A DNA stretch of 64,000 nucleotides from Pedobacter miscanthi (GCF_003315595.1 NZ_QNQU01000005.1:171718-235717), one strand, 5' to 3'. Positions 18,703-27,919 are shown, counted from the first letter of the stretch. Translations and numbers: made by a program. Notes: a model not told the origin generated them from the sequence alone.

Positions 18703-19560
18703 ATGAAAAATTTAAGCCATATCATTTTCTTGTTTATCATTTCCATCTTTGTTTTGGGATGTAAAAAAGAAGCTGCACTAGAGCCATCAAACATCGAAGT
18801 TCAATATAAACTGCCGCAGGGAAACCATGATTATGATCCTACTCTAGTTGATTTAAACAATAAATACGGAACATTTTTCCTTTATAAATTTAGTGCAATA
18901 GATTTTGGTGCCACACCAGTGTACAGCAGCTCTAATTTTGGTAGCAACTATGCTGTAGATATTGCAGATGAAGCTTATGTGGGCAAGGTGTTAAGCTTTA
19001 TACAAAGGAACTGGTTAAATTATTATTCTGATGCTTTTTTGAAAGCTAATTTGCCATTTAAAGTTTTACTCGGACAAAATTTAAGGAGCAAAATAAGCCC
19101 GACAACAACTTATACGGTCTTATCGAGCTATAACCAGATCACTTTAAATAATTTCTCTGCATCGTTTGATAGCATGACAGATGCCCAGAAAAAAACCTAT
19201 GTAAATAACCTGCATGTAGAGTTTTTTAACTTTATAAACAGCCGCGGAAAACTCGATATTCCGTCAGATTTTTTAACGGTAACCAATTACACTCAAACTG
19301 GCGTTACAGCAACCAATTTTTACACTTACGGCTATGTTTCTTATGTTGTTTCTTTACAGGATAACCGTCCGACAAGAGATTTTCTGTCTTACATCGCTTT
19401 AATTACTTCAAAAACTAAAGCAGAACTTGATGCAAGCATTTTAAAAGCATCAAACGATACGGCCGGATTAGTAAAAAAGAAATATGATATCATCATCAAC
19501 TATTATAAAACCAAATACAATATCGATTTGCAGGCCATTGGCAATGCAGGCGTAATTTAA
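18703..19560 (+). CDS. Metallopeptidase-like lipoprotein of SusCD loci with lost zinc motif
   Basis: A 285-residue lipoprotein (lipobox Cys20, FVLGC). Its architecture and position after SusD match the 'substrate import-associated zinc metallohydrolase lipoprotein' family (Peptidase_Mx1-like), which carries HExxH. Here the helix in the equivalent place reads Leu170-His-Val172-Glu-Phe-Phe-Asn176, so both zinc-binding histidines of HExxH appear replaced (Val172, Asn176) while the glutamate remains. It is thus probably not catalytic and may act as an accessory substrate-binding protein. The stop codon overlaps the next start by one base. Family assignment is moderately sure; the loss of the motif is read directly. 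Confidence 0.65.
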   Translation: MKNLSHIIFLFIISIFVLGCKKEAALEPSNIEVQYKLPQGNHDYDPTLVDLNNKYGTFFLYKFSAIDFGATPVYSSSNFGSNYAVDIADEAYVGKVLSFIQRNWLNYYSDAFLKANLPFKVLLGQNLRSKISPTTTYTVLSSYNQITLNNFSASFDSMTDAQKKTYVNNLHVEFFNFINSRGKLDIPSDFLTVTNYTQTGVTATNFYTYGYVSYVVSLQDNRPTRDFLSYIALITSKTKAELDASILKASNDTAGLVKKKYDIIINYYKTKYNIDLQAIGNAGVI

Positions 19561-20984
19561 TGGCTATGAAAAGGAAATTATTGAGTTTACTTTTATTATT
19601 TCTCTCGGTTTCTGCATTTTCTGCTACCATAAGCGGAAGCAGGATTGGTGCAAATGAAAAATCTTCAGGTTTTTTTGTCGAGGCTTTTTCTACCAAAGGC
19701 AGGGTGCTCTATAAAACAGTAAAGTTTGATGAAAAGGGAAAATTTACTTTAGATTTTCCTACCAGCGAAGCTTTGATATATTGGATAGATAACTTTCCGG
19801 TTTATGTGCTGCCCAATCAAAACCTCGACATTATTTTGCCCGAACGTAAAACCGGCGCATTTTTAATCGGCGGACCGGCAGACCAAAAAGCTACCTCGCC
19901 TGCAATGCTGGTAGAAAGCAATATGAAAATGAACGGGAAATCAGAAATTGATAATTTGCTGATTAACGAAATTCATGTAGCCTGGGCTGATTTAACTAAA
20001 GAAAAAAAAGAGACTTTATCCATCAAAGATATTGATCAGCAATATGAAAATGAAGTAAAACTGATCAACAAATCTAAAGAGCCAGGTTTGGTTTCAACAG
20101 CAAATTTCTACAACGATATGCGTTATATGGAATTGAAACTGCAATATTTACGTAGTCATCCGTCCATTAAAGTTGATAAAAATTACTTTAATATTCTCGA
20201 TAAAATCTCGCTCAATAATCCGGCAGTAAATTCATTAAAAGCCATCGGACTGAGGTCGCTGGTTACCAACTATTATACTTTTTCAAAAGTTAGCCAGGGT
20301 GCAGATATTAAAGAAGATGATCTGGCTGATAACGGATCCGTTGGAAAAATGGAGCTTTTAATTAAAAAGGTAAATAATGAAAGGCTGATTAATGAACAAT
20401 TGAGTCAGATTATCATCTACCACCTTTCGATTAATGGTTGGGATACTGATCTGGATAAAATAATGCTTGCCGCCACGGAAAAAACCACCGACCCTGCGGT
20501 AAAGCAAAACCTGAATGATTTACGCGAAAAATACAGTAAAGTATCTAAAAATGCCCTGGCGCCCGATTTTTCAATGCCAGATGCAAGTGGTAAAATGGTA
20601 AGTCTGAACGATTTTAAAGGAAAAATTGTAGCCATAGATGTGTGGGCAACCTGGTGCATTCCTTGTATGCATTCGCTACCGTATTTTTTGAAACTTCGCG
20701 ATAAATACAAAGATAATCCAAATGTTGCTTTCGTTTCCATTTCTACGGATAATGCAAAATCAAAAGATAAATGGCTTAATTTCCTTAAATCAAAAAACAT
20801 GAATGGTATAGATCTTCATGCGGGTGATGAAAAGTCTTCATCTTTCGAAAAAGCATATAACATAACAGGCATCCCGAGGTATATTTTAATTGATCAGCAA
20901 GGGAAAATCATCGAAGATCATGCGCCACAGGCCTCAGAACCAGGTTTTGAAAAATTAATCGAAACCGCCTTAAAATCTAAATAA
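19560..20984 (+). CDS. TlpA-like periplasmic thiol-disulfide oxidoreductase
   Basis: 474 residues with a signal peptide (to about residue 22, SAFSA). The N-terminal ~330 residues are a DUF4369-like beta region plus helices typical of Bacteroidota TlpA proteins. The C-terminal ~140 residues are an AhpC/TSA-thioredoxin fold with APDFSMPDASGKMVSLNDF, WATWCIPC (Cys366 and Cys369) and the cis-proline loop GIPRY. It reduces or isomerises disulfides in periplasmic substrates. ATG at 19560 overlaps the previous stop; a second ATG at 19566 is an equally plausible start. Placed between a substrate-binding lipoprotein and two proteases, it may reduce cystine-linked peptides (inference). Confidence 0.9.
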   Translation: MAMKRKLLSLLLLFLSVSAFSATISGSRIGANEKSSGFFVEAFSTKGRVLYKTVKFDEKGKFTLDFPTSEALIYWIDNFPVYVLPNQNLDIILPERKTGAFLIGGPADQKATSPAMLVESNMKMNGKSEIDNLLINEIHVAWADLTKEKKETLSIKDIDQQYENEVKLINKSKEPGLVSTANFYNDMRYMELKLQYLRSHPSIKVDKNYFNILDKISLNNPAVNSLKAIGLRSLVTNYYTFSKVSQGADIKEDDLADNGSVGKMELLIKKVNNERLINEQLSQIIIYHLSINGWDTDLDKIMLAATEKTTDPAVKQNLNDLREKYSKVSKNALAPDFSMPDASGKMVSLNDFKGKIVAIDVWATWCIPCMHSLPYFLKLRDKYKDNPNVAFVSISTDNAKSKDKWLNFLKSKNMNGIDLHAGDEKSSSFEKAYNITGIPRYILIDQQGKIIEDHAPQASEPGFEKLIETALKSK

Positions 20985-21019
20985 GCTCCGGATTTAACAC
21001 GAACTAAAATCATCATAAA

Positions 21020-22645
21020 ATGAAGAAATTACTAGGCCTTTTTGGGGTCTTTATGCTACCGCTTTGCCTTAATGCCCAGCAAAATAGAGGTTTAACGGAT
21101 GCTAAAAAGAAGGATTTATTTACGCATCACCCACAAAACTGGCACATGCTTTCGTTTGAAAAAGATAGTGTTTATGGGATCGGGGCAAATAAAGCTTACA
21201 CAGAAATTTTAAAAGGCAAAACAGGCAAAAAAGTGATTGTTGCTGTAATTGATGCAGGTGTAGATATCGATCATGAGGATTTAAAATCAATCATTTGGAC
21301 CAATAAAAAGGAAATACCGGGTAACGGAATAGATGATGACCATAATGGTTATATAGACGATATACACGGCTGGAATTTTTTGGGCAGCGCCGATGGTAAA
21401 ACCAATATTGAGTTTTCCACCAGCGAAGATGACCGCGAATATGTGCGGTTAAGTAAACTTTACGAGCATACCGATACCGCAACACTAAAGGCAGCCGATA
21501 AAAAATACTTTAACCTGGTAAAACGGAAATCGGCATTAGCACAATCACAACGTTCATTAGCTGGTGTACAAAATTTAGCGGTCAAAATTGATTCTATTGA
21601 CCGGTATTTTAAAAAAACATTTCCAAACAAAGTGGTTACCATTCAAACTTTATACGATACCAAACCAGAGTTTGAAAAAGATAAAGAACTGATTTTAATG
21701 TTTGAATTGTTAAAAATGCGTGCGCAGGCCAGTAAATACAGTGCGGATCTTCCGGTGAATGTACTATATAAAATAGCTCCATTTATGGTAAACAGTGCAG
21801 AGGCTAATCTCCAGTCTCAATTTGTTTCTTCATCTAAAGATGGCAGGGCTGTGGTAATGGCAGGATTAAAACCAGCACAAAACTGGGGCAATAACCAGTT
21901 AAGCTTTAAAAATTCCGATCACGGCACGCATGTGGCAGGGGCCATTGCTGCAGTTAGGGGCAATGGCATCGGTATGGATGGCATTGCCGACAATGTAGAG
22001 ATTATGCCCATCCGTGTGGTGGTGCCACAGGGCGACGAATATGATGAGGATGTAGCAAAAGCAATCCGTTATGCTGTAGATAATGGCGCCACCGTAATTA
22101 ACATGAGTTTTGGTAAACGAATTTCTCCAAAAAAGCAGCTGGTAGATGATGCCATTAAATATGCCGAAAAGAAAGATGTACTTATCGTTCGCGGAGCTGG
22201 TAATTTTACCGAAGATACCGATCAATACGTTTTTTATCCCTCGCAATTTTATGCAAACGGCAAAAAAGCAAGCAATGTAATAACCGTTGGCGCAATAAGT
22301 CCTTTCGGCGAAATTATGGGTTTTTCCAACTACGGAAAAAAATCGGTTGATTTATTTGCCCCCGGTTTTGATGTGTACTCAACAGGCATTGGCAATACCT
22401 ACTCTGGTATGCATGGTACAAGCATGGCTTCGCCGGTAGTTTGTGGTGTAGCCACCTTGCTTCGCTCATATTACCCCCAATTATCTGCAGCTGAAGTAAA
22501 AAATATTTTAATGCAAACGGTAACCATAGTGCCTGAAGAATGGCAGGGCAAGCAAAAATTACAGAACATATCCGTTTCCGGTGGAATCGTAAATGCCTAT
22601 CAGGCATTAAAATTAGCAGCTCAACAATCACAATCAAGCAAATAA
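21020..22645 (+). CDS. Secreted S8 (subtilisin-like) serine peptidase
   Basis: A 541-residue endopeptidase with signal peptide (to about residue 20, LCLNAQ). The catalytic triad is complete: Asp78 (AVIDAGVD), His301 (DHGTHVAG) and Ser468 (GTSMASP), with the oxyanion asparagine expected in RGAGNF. Unusually, about 220 residues separate Asp from His; subtilisin itself has about 30. The insertion begins with a Ca-site-like stretch (GNGIDDDHNGYIDD) and continues as charged helices. There is no recognisable C-terminal sorting domain, so a periplasmic location is most likely. It starts 35 bases after the TlpA-like gene and ends one base before the aspartyl protease, supporting one operon. Confidence 0.95.
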   Translation: MKKLLGLFGVFMLPLCLNAQQNRGLTDAKKKDLFTHHPQNWHMLSFEKDSVYGIGANKAYTEILKGKTGKKVIVAVIDAGVDIDHEDLKSIIWTNKKEIPGNGIDDDHNGYIDDIHGWNFLGSADGKTNIEFSTSEDDREYVRLSKLYEHTDTATLKAADKKYFNLVKRKSALAQSQRSLAGVQNLAVKIDSIDRYFKKTFPNKVVTIQTLYDTKPEFEKDKELILMFELLKMRAQASKYSADLPVNVLYKIAPFMVNSAEANLQSQFVSSSKDGRAVVMAGLKPAQNWGNNQLSFKNSDHGTHVAGAIAAVRGNGIGMDGIADNVEIMPIRVVVPQGDEYDEDVAKAIRYAVDNGATVINMSFGKRISPKKQLVDDAIKYAEKKDVLIVRGAGNFTEDTDQYVFYPSQFYANGKKASNVITVGAISPFGEIMGFSNYGKKSVDLFAPGFDVYSTGIGNTYSGMHGTSMASPVVCGVATLLRSYYPQLSAAEVKNILMQTVTIVPEEWQGKQKLQNISVSGGIVNAYQALKLAAQQSQSSK

Positions 22646-22646
22646 C

Positions 22647-24182
22647 ATGAAAAAGATATTATTTATAGGTTTATTCCTGTTCGCTAAAGCTGTTTTTGCC
22701 CAGCAGGAACCCACCGATGTTCAGATAAAATATGCATTGCAGCTGTTCGGACAAAACCTGAAAAAACACAATGTAAAAGATATCACTTCGGTATTGGATG
22801 AAACCTTTCATATTGCCGAATATCGCGACCGTGATTTAACCAATGTATTGCCGCAGTTAATCAATCCGGTAGTACTGGATACAATTTATTACGAAAATAT
22901 CATTAAAAGGAACAACAGGATTTATGCCAGGCAGGTTGCGGTTCCACGTCAGGGCCCGAAAATGATTTCGTGGCTAAGGATGAACAATTACTTAATGTTC
23001 GATCGCATTGGGCATTTTGAACAGCTGATGGGGTTGGCCGATCCGGTTGGGCAAGAGCTGCAGCCAGCTAAATTGCTTTCTAAAACAGCCATTAAACGAT
23101 CCTCATCCTTAATGTTTATAGAAGTACAGATTAAAGGCAGCAACGAAGTTTATAGCTTTATGTTCGATAGCGGGGCAGGGGCAACTTCTTTAAGCGAAGA
23201 TGTAGCAGCGAAATTAGGGTTAAAAGTAAATCAAAAGGCAATTGATATTAAAACAGCAGGAAACGGAGGCCAGTTTAAAACCATTGATACGTTAAATTTA
23301 AGTATCGGCGGATTAAATGTGAGAGGTAAACAGGTGGTGGTAGCCGATTTAAAAGGCCTGCAAAAAGTAATCGGCAAACCGATGGATGGCATTATCGGAT
23401 TTGATTTACTGAAAGATTACCAAGTAGCCATCAATTTAGATGATAGCGAGATGAGTATTTATAATTTTGGCTATTTCGAAACTGATGATAAAAACAAGCT
23501 AACCATCAGATTAACCAATAATATTCCAAAAATCGAAGCCACTTTAAAGGTAGATGGACTTGATTATAAAACCCGTATGCTGTTTGATACAGGCGCAGGA
23601 GGGGCTATTTCGGGCAATTACTTTTTAAACGCTTACACCAGTGGGTTAACCGATAAAATGAAAAATAAAATGTCATCGGCCGCTATGGATTTAAGCGGAA
23701 ATGTTAGCCAATCGGAAATGGGCACTATTGATGCGATTACCCTAGCAGGCGCTACCCTGAACAATCCCGTTATTTCTTTAGATCTTCCAAAAGAACAGCC
23801 GTCCTTTGGTTTCGACAGGCATGGTTTAATCGGTATGTCGCTTTTGGGCAGGTTTAATTTTAGGTTTAACTATAACATGGGTTATATTGCCATTTCGCCA
23901 AATAAAACTTTTGCTGCACCAATGGTGCCGTTATATGCTTTAGGATTAGGTTTTGTGCAGGATGGATCAAAATTTATGGTTACACATGTAGATGAAAAAG
24001 GTTTAGCCTTTAAAGCAGGGTTAAGAACCGGCGACGAACTAATTAGTATTAACCAGGTTAATCCGGGCTCAGTTGATCAGATTACGCAACAATTACGAAA
24101 TCTGGCTAAAAATAAAATCGAATTAGAAGTAACCCGGAACCAGCAAAAGAAAAAGATAGAACTGAAAAAGTTTGAAATCTAA
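22647..24182 (+). CDS. Retropepsin-like aspartyl protease with PDZ domain
   Basis: 511 residues with signal peptide (to about 19, AVFAQ). Two retropepsin-like halves each carry a catalytic motif: MFDSGAGATSLS (Asp174) and LFDTGAGGAISG (Asp314), so the active site can form within one chain. Family hallmarks also include GIIGFDLLKDY and GLIGMSLLGRF. Residues ~430-505 form a PDZ domain (LAFKAGLRTGDELISINQ) likely to recognise substrate C-termini. It is the last gene of the SusCD-protease operon, one base after the S8 peptidase and just before a strong hairpin terminator. Probable role: periplasmic peptide trimming after import. Confidence 0.9.
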   Translation: MKKILFIGLFLFAKAVFAQQEPTDVQIKYALQLFGQNLKKHNVKDITSVLDETFHIAEYRDRDLTNVLPQLINPVVLDTIYYENIIKRNNRIYARQVAVPRQGPKMISWLRMNNYLMFDRIGHFEQLMGLADPVGQELQPAKLLSKTAIKRSSSLMFIEVQIKGSNEVYSFMFDSGAGATSLSEDVAAKLGLKVNQKAIDIKTAGNGGQFKTIDTLNLSIGGLNVRGKQVVVADLKGLQKVIGKPMDGIIGFDLLKDYQVAINLDDSEMSIYNFGYFETDDKNKLTIRLTNNIPKIEATLKVDGLDYKTRMLFDTGAGGAISGNYFLNAYTSGLTDKMKNKMSSAAMDLSGNVSQSEMGTIDAITLAGATLNNPVISLDLPKEQPSFGFDRHGLIGMSLLGRFNFRFNYNMGYIAISPNKTFAAPMVPLYALGLGFVQDGSKFMVTHVDEKGLAFKAGLRTGDELISINQVNPGSVDQITQQLRNLAKNKIELEVTRNQQKKKIELKKFEI

Positions 24183-24201
24183 ACCATTTTTTTTAAAAAA
24201 C

Positions 24202-24232
24202 AAAGGCTTTCTGATATAACCAGAAAGCCTTT
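24202..24232. terminator. Bidirectional hairpin terminator
   Basis: A perfect 12-bp stem (AAAGGCTTTCTG 24202-24213 with CAGAAAGCCTTT 24221-24232) and a 7-nt loop, with T-rich sequence on the plus side and A-rich on the other. It lies between the convergent protease operon and the GIN-domain gene and can serve both. Confidence 0.9.
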
Positions 24233-24258
24233 TATGTTTTATTTGTGTGTTTAATTTA

Positions 24259-24861
24259 TTATTTAATTGCTGCAATCTCTTTTTCTATTGCAATGGTTTC
24301 TACTGAGCTGATATTGGTTTTCAAAGCGGCAAACCTGTCAATCGTTAATTTTTGCGAGTTCCCCATTACCAGAGTGTGGTTATCGGTAGAACCACTTAAT
24401 TTTAAATCGGCATTATCTGCAATTACGGTATATAAACCTTCAGTACTGGTATTAATTTCTGCATGCGCATTCCCTTTTAAAAAGATCTGTAAATATTTTG
24501 TCCTTAATTTTCCTTCGGTTTTAACCACGGCGTTTTCTAATGCTTCAATTCTGTATAAGTCGTTAACATAAACAACCAGTTTGGTTTTTTCGGTACTGGT
24601 AGAAGTAATTTTAAGGTTGTCGCCATCCTGTATAATTTTGGCAGTTCCATTGTTGTCGTCAGTGTAGGCAACACTTGGGTTATTGTTTTGGATGATGGTA
24701 AGTTCTACATTTCCATTAACCGAAATTCTTTTAAAGGCTTTAATTTTTGCAATGGTTACAGGTTCTTTTTCTGAAGCAGAAACACTTGTAGTGAATACAG
24801 CAGATGATAAAACGATTGCTGTTAATGATGTTGCGATTAGGGATTTGATTGAGGTTTTCAT
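24259..24861 (-). CDS. GIN-domain (DUF2807) exported protein
   Basis: A 200-residue exported protein with a signal peptide (about 1-29, TTSVSASE). The body has the right-handed beta-helix repeats of the GIN/DUF2807 'auto-transporter adhesin head-like' domain: KAFKRISVNGNVELTIIQN, DGDNLKITSTS, IEALENAVVKTEG, then short alternating strands. Such proteins are abundant in Bacteroidota envelopes; their function is unsettled. It is transcribed toward the protease operon and shares its terminator. Upstream 24862-25130 is AT-rich and holds no gene that I can see. Confidence 0.75.
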   Translation of the reverse strand: MKTSIKSLIATSLTAIVLSSAVFTTSVSASEKEPVTIAKIKAFKRISVNGNVELTIIQNNNPSVAYTDDNNGTAKIIQDGDNLKITSTSTEKTKLVVYVNDLYRIEALENAVVKTEGKLRTKYLQIFLKGNAHAEINTSTEGLYTVIADNADLKLSGSTDNHTLVMGNSQKLTIDRFAALKTNISSVETIAIEKEIAAIK

Positions 24862-25130
24862 AATATTTTTATTTAAAAATTAAATGTTAATTAATTGTTA
24901 TTTAAATGTTTACGTGTTTTTGTTAATGTTTTGTAGATAAGACGCCATCAATCGAAAAACGTTGCAGCACATTTTACGTTTTTATACAATCGATAAGTAA
25001 TACTCGACGAACAGGCTTTAATTCAAGACGAAAACCTGCAACATTTACTTTCCAATTGTAAAATATTTTAAGAAGCAGTATTGGATTGTACTTTTTATTT
25101 ATCTTTAAAAAGATTTTAGTCTGTTTATTT

Positions 25131-25487
25131 ATGAAGAAAAAGGTTGTACTTGTTCAGGATAATAAAGATATCTTAGATATTATGGACCAGGTATTGGAAG
25201 AGGAAGGTTTTGAAGTTACCGCTTCGCTAACCACCGAACCTATAGAAAAGATAGATGAAATTGAACCGGATGTGGTAATTGTAGACGACCATATCAAAGG
25301 CAAAAAGAAAGGATCGCAGGTAATTAAAGAACTTAAATCTGATCCTGAAACGGAAGATGTATCGGCCGTTTTAACCTCTACATCCAATAATTTACCCCAA
25401 CAGGCAGAAGACTGTAAAGCCGACGATTATATCGAAAAACCTTTCGATCTTGATCACATGGTTGATGTGGTAAAGAAAAATGTTTAA
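25131..25487 (+). CDS. Stand-alone response-regulator receiver protein
   Basis: 118 residues from the ATG at 25131; a longer TTG-started frame from 25086 adds an implausible hydrophobic leader. It is only a receiver domain: acidic pocket Asp10, phospho-acceptor Asp52 (VIVDD), Thr82 and Lys103 (EKPFD). The first acidic pocket residue is glutamine (VQDN), an unusual change that may weaken magnesium binding or phosphorylation. No kinase or output domain is nearby, so it would act as a CheY/Spo0F-like relay with a partner elsewhere. Confidence 0.9.
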   Translation: MKKKVVLVQDNKDILDIMDQVLEEEGFEVTASLTTEPIEKIDEIEPDVVIVDDHIKGKKKGSQVIKELKSDPETEDVSAVLTSTSNNLPQQAEDCKADDYIEKPFDLDHMVDVVKKNV

Positions 25488-25542
25488 TTAAGTCCTAAAA
25501 TGGGCATCAAACGTCCAAAGTCCGATTCAGCACATTAAGTCC

Positions 25543-25735
25543 ATGTCGTCACCCTGAATTCATTTCAGGGTCTTTTATTTGAAAAATTGCTTCGCTGGCT
25601 AAAGAAACATTCTCGCAAAGTTGAATTCCGAAAGAAAAACCTTAATGTCCTTAATTTCTTAATGGTCAATGAAAAAGTAATCAGTAATGATTTCTCCACT
25701 ACGGTCGAAATGACGATGATTTATAGAAATAAAGA
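25543..25735. repeat. Intergenic region with repeat fragments
   Basis: It contains CGTCACCCTGAATTCATTTCAGGGTCTTTTATTT (an inverted repeat CCCTGAA/TTCAGGG followed by a T-run that could terminate the receiver gene) and, near 25686-25713, a half copy of the palindromic family (TCTCCACTACGGTCGAAATGACG). No gene is seen. Confidence 0.6.
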
Positions 25736-27034
25736 TTAAACATGAGGCTTAAAAGTATCCGTTTTAACTGTTGCCTTCAACTCATGTAAAATCGTGTACA
25801 ATCCAAAATTGGTACGGTTAACATAAATAAAATGTTTTACCCCGCGGGCCTGTTTAAATTCAGGCATTTTCGAAATTTTTTCTCCATACATATATAATTG
25901 CTCAAAGAAATCGGGTTTGCTAAAATCAAATTCCCCACTGGTATAAGGTTTAGCAAATAAGCTGATCATTTCCCTGTACGATTTATAATAAAACTCAATC
26001 TGCTCCGGCGTATCATCTGCATGGATCATATCCAGTTTTCTGAAAGCTTCAATTGTTTTATCCTTATCGTTAATCACATCTGTAGAAATCAATGCAAAAA
26101 AGGGATTATAAAAATCGTCCGGCATTTCCTTGATACAACCAAAATCGATAACGCCAAGCTTTTTATCGGGGGTAATCATAAAATTGCCCGGATGCGGATC
26201 AGCATGTACTGCTCGTAATTCGTGCTGCTGGAAATTATAAAAATCCCATAAGGCCTGACCGATTTTATTACGTAGTTGCTGCGATGGATTGGTTTGCAAA
26301 AACTCTTTTAAATGTAAACCCTCAATCCAGTCCATAGTAATAATCCGTTTGCCCGATAATGCAGGGTAATATTGAGGAAATACCACATCCTCAAGGTTTT
26401 TACAGGCTTCTGAAAATTGGATCGATCGTTTTACCTCCAGTTCGTAATCGGTTTCTTCCAGTAGGCGTTCTTCAACCTCTTTAATATAAATGCTCAGTTC
26501 CCTTTCCGACATGCCCAATAAACGGAAAGCAAAAGGTTTTACCAGTTTCAGGTCAGACGAAATGCTATCGCCCACACCCGGGTACTGGATTTTTATGGCC
26601 AGTTTTTTACCCTTAAGCGTGGCCTGGTGTACCTGCCCGATGGAAGCCGCATTGCTTGAAGTAAGGTTGAAAGTGTCAAAAATCTGTTCGGGTGTTTTGC
26701 CGAAATTTTTGGTAAAGGTGCGTACAATCAGCGGACCCGAAAGGGGTGGAGCGTTGTACTGCGATTGGGTAAATTTATCTACATACGATTTTGGCAGAAT
26801 ATTTTTATCCATGCTCAGCATCTGTGCAATTTTTAAGGCGCTGCCTTTTAATTCACTTAACGATTTGTAGATATCGGTAGCATTATCTTCATTCAGCTGC
26901 TCGCGGTCCATTTCAGGGTTAAACAGCTTTTTAGAATAATGTTTAATGTAATTGCCTCCGATCTGTATGCCGGTTTTAACAAATTTAGCCGAACGCTCTA
27001 CCTTGGTAGTTGGAATACTTTTTTGTGTTTTCAT
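25736..27034 (-). CDS. ABC1/AarF/UbiB-family atypical kinase
   Basis: 432 residues. It has the family's QMLSM and alanine-rich KxGQ-like N-terminal region (LKGSALKIAQMLSM), the ATP-binding lysine in KKLAIKIQYPGV, ERLLEETDYELE, the catalytic HADPHPGNFMI and the metal-binding IDFGC. UbiB/AarF proteins are linked to quinone biosynthesis and lipid handling; this cytosolic version has no evident membrane helix. It starts seven bases after the stop of the TetR gene, forming a two-gene operon read on the minus strand. The identity is sure, the substrate unknown. Confidence 0.92.
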   Translation of the reverse strand: MKTQKSIPTTKVERSAKFVKTGIQIGGNYIKHYSKKLFNPEMDREQLNEDNATDIYKSLSELKGSALKIAQMLSMDKNILPKSYVDKFTQSQYNAPPLSGPLIVRTFTKNFGKTPEQIFDTFNLTSSNAASIGQVHQATLKGKKLAIKIQYPGVGDSISSDLKLVKPFAFRLLGMSERELSIYIKEVEERLLEETDYELEVKRSIQFSEACKNLEDVVFPQYYPALSGKRIITMDWIEGLHLKEFLQTNPSQQLRNKIGQALWDFYNFQQHELRAVHADPHPGNFMITPDKKLGVIDFGCIKEMPDDFYNPFFALISTDVINDKDKTIEAFRKLDMIHADDTPEQIEFYYKSYREMISLFAKPYTSGEFDFSKPDFFEQLYMYGEKISKMPEFKQARGVKHFIYVNRTNFGLYTILHELKATVKTDTFKPHV

Positions 27035-27041
27035 CTAATAC

Positions 27042-27695
27042 CTACAACCCCATCTTATCTGCAAACTTCCCGTTTCTGGATAAAAACTTCCCGTATTCCA
27101 ATAAATTATCAATTGGCGAGTGTTGGAAAAGATCGAAAGTAACATTTATACCCTTTTCTATCGCTTCGTCGCTTTTTTCAAAACCTTCGCTATCATCATT
27201 GATCCAGAAGTTAACAATAAAGGCAAACTGGATCCACAATGCATCTTTATACCGCTTACTTAAAAAACGTCGCTCGGCAAGTTCTCCGCTATCCAAACCC
27301 TCATCTATAATTTCCTGTGCAAAGTTTTCGAATATCGGTTTTACGCCAGCGAGTACATCAGGTGTAGAAAATTTTCCACGGTGGTTTTTCAGACTATAAA
27401 TTACAAAACTGCGTTCGTTTTTCAGGTTTTCCAGATAGCTGTAAAAAAAAGAAAGCATTTTTTCCCTGGCGGTATATTGAGGCCATACTTCCTGTTCTTT
27501 GATTTTGCTGATGGTTTCGAAAGTGAGTTCGAACCAGATGGTTTTTTCTATGCTTTCGAAAGAAGAGAAAAACTGGTAAAAATCGGCTTCTGTGATTTTA
27601 AGTTTTTTTACAAAAACATAAACCGTTTTCGGTTTTTCATTGTTTGTTAAAACGTAATCCAAGTATGCTTTTCTGATTTGTTGAGCGGTTGCCAT
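27042..27695 (-). CDS. TetR-family transcriptional regulator
   Basis: 217 residues. The N-terminal helix-turn-helix is visible (QQIRKAYLDYVL, then VYVFVKKLKITEADFYQFFSSFESIEKTIW) with the remaining ~150 residues as a helical ligand/dimer domain. It lies immediately upstream of the AarF-like kinase and both are read together, so it most likely regulates that operon and itself. The ligand cannot be guessed from sequence. Confidence 0.85.
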   Translation of the reverse strand: MATAQQIRKAYLDYVLTNNEKPKTVYVFVKKLKITEADFYQFFSSFESIEKTIWFELTFETISKIKEQEVWPQYTAREKMLSFFYSYLENLKNERSFVIYSLKNHRGKFSTPDVLAGVKPIFENFAQEIIDEGLDSGELAERRFLSKRYKDALWIQFAFIVNFWINDDSEGFEKSDEAIEKGINVTFDLFQHSPIDNLLEYGKFLSRNGKFADKMGL

Positions 27696-27877
27696 AAGCT
27701 ATTTTTTACAAGTATAACGTTAAAATTATTTGCTTGTTTTTGTATATGCATTTTTATCGATCATGAAAATGTAATAATAGCTTTCAAAATATTTGAAAGT
27801 TGGTTTTTAGCTAAAATATTTAGTGTTTTTGGGTTTTGAATGTGGAAAAATATTTTAAATAAAACTAAAATAATTAG

Positions 27878-27885
27878 TATTTTTG
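27878..27885 (+). promoter_or_regulatory. Candidate -7 element for the HD hydrolase gene
   Basis: TATTTTTG fits TAnnTTTG and lies about 35 bases before the ATG at 27920. No good TTG at -33 spacing is visible. Confidence 0.35.
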
Positions 27886-27919
27886 TGTGCGATTAATCCC
27901 CTTATTAAAGCAAGATAAT

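Noticed and set aside
24949..25041. Inverted words GTTGCAG/CTGCAAC upstream of the receiver gene as an operator
   Set aside because: Arms of seven bases are 66 bases apart with no supporting promoter element; likely chance.
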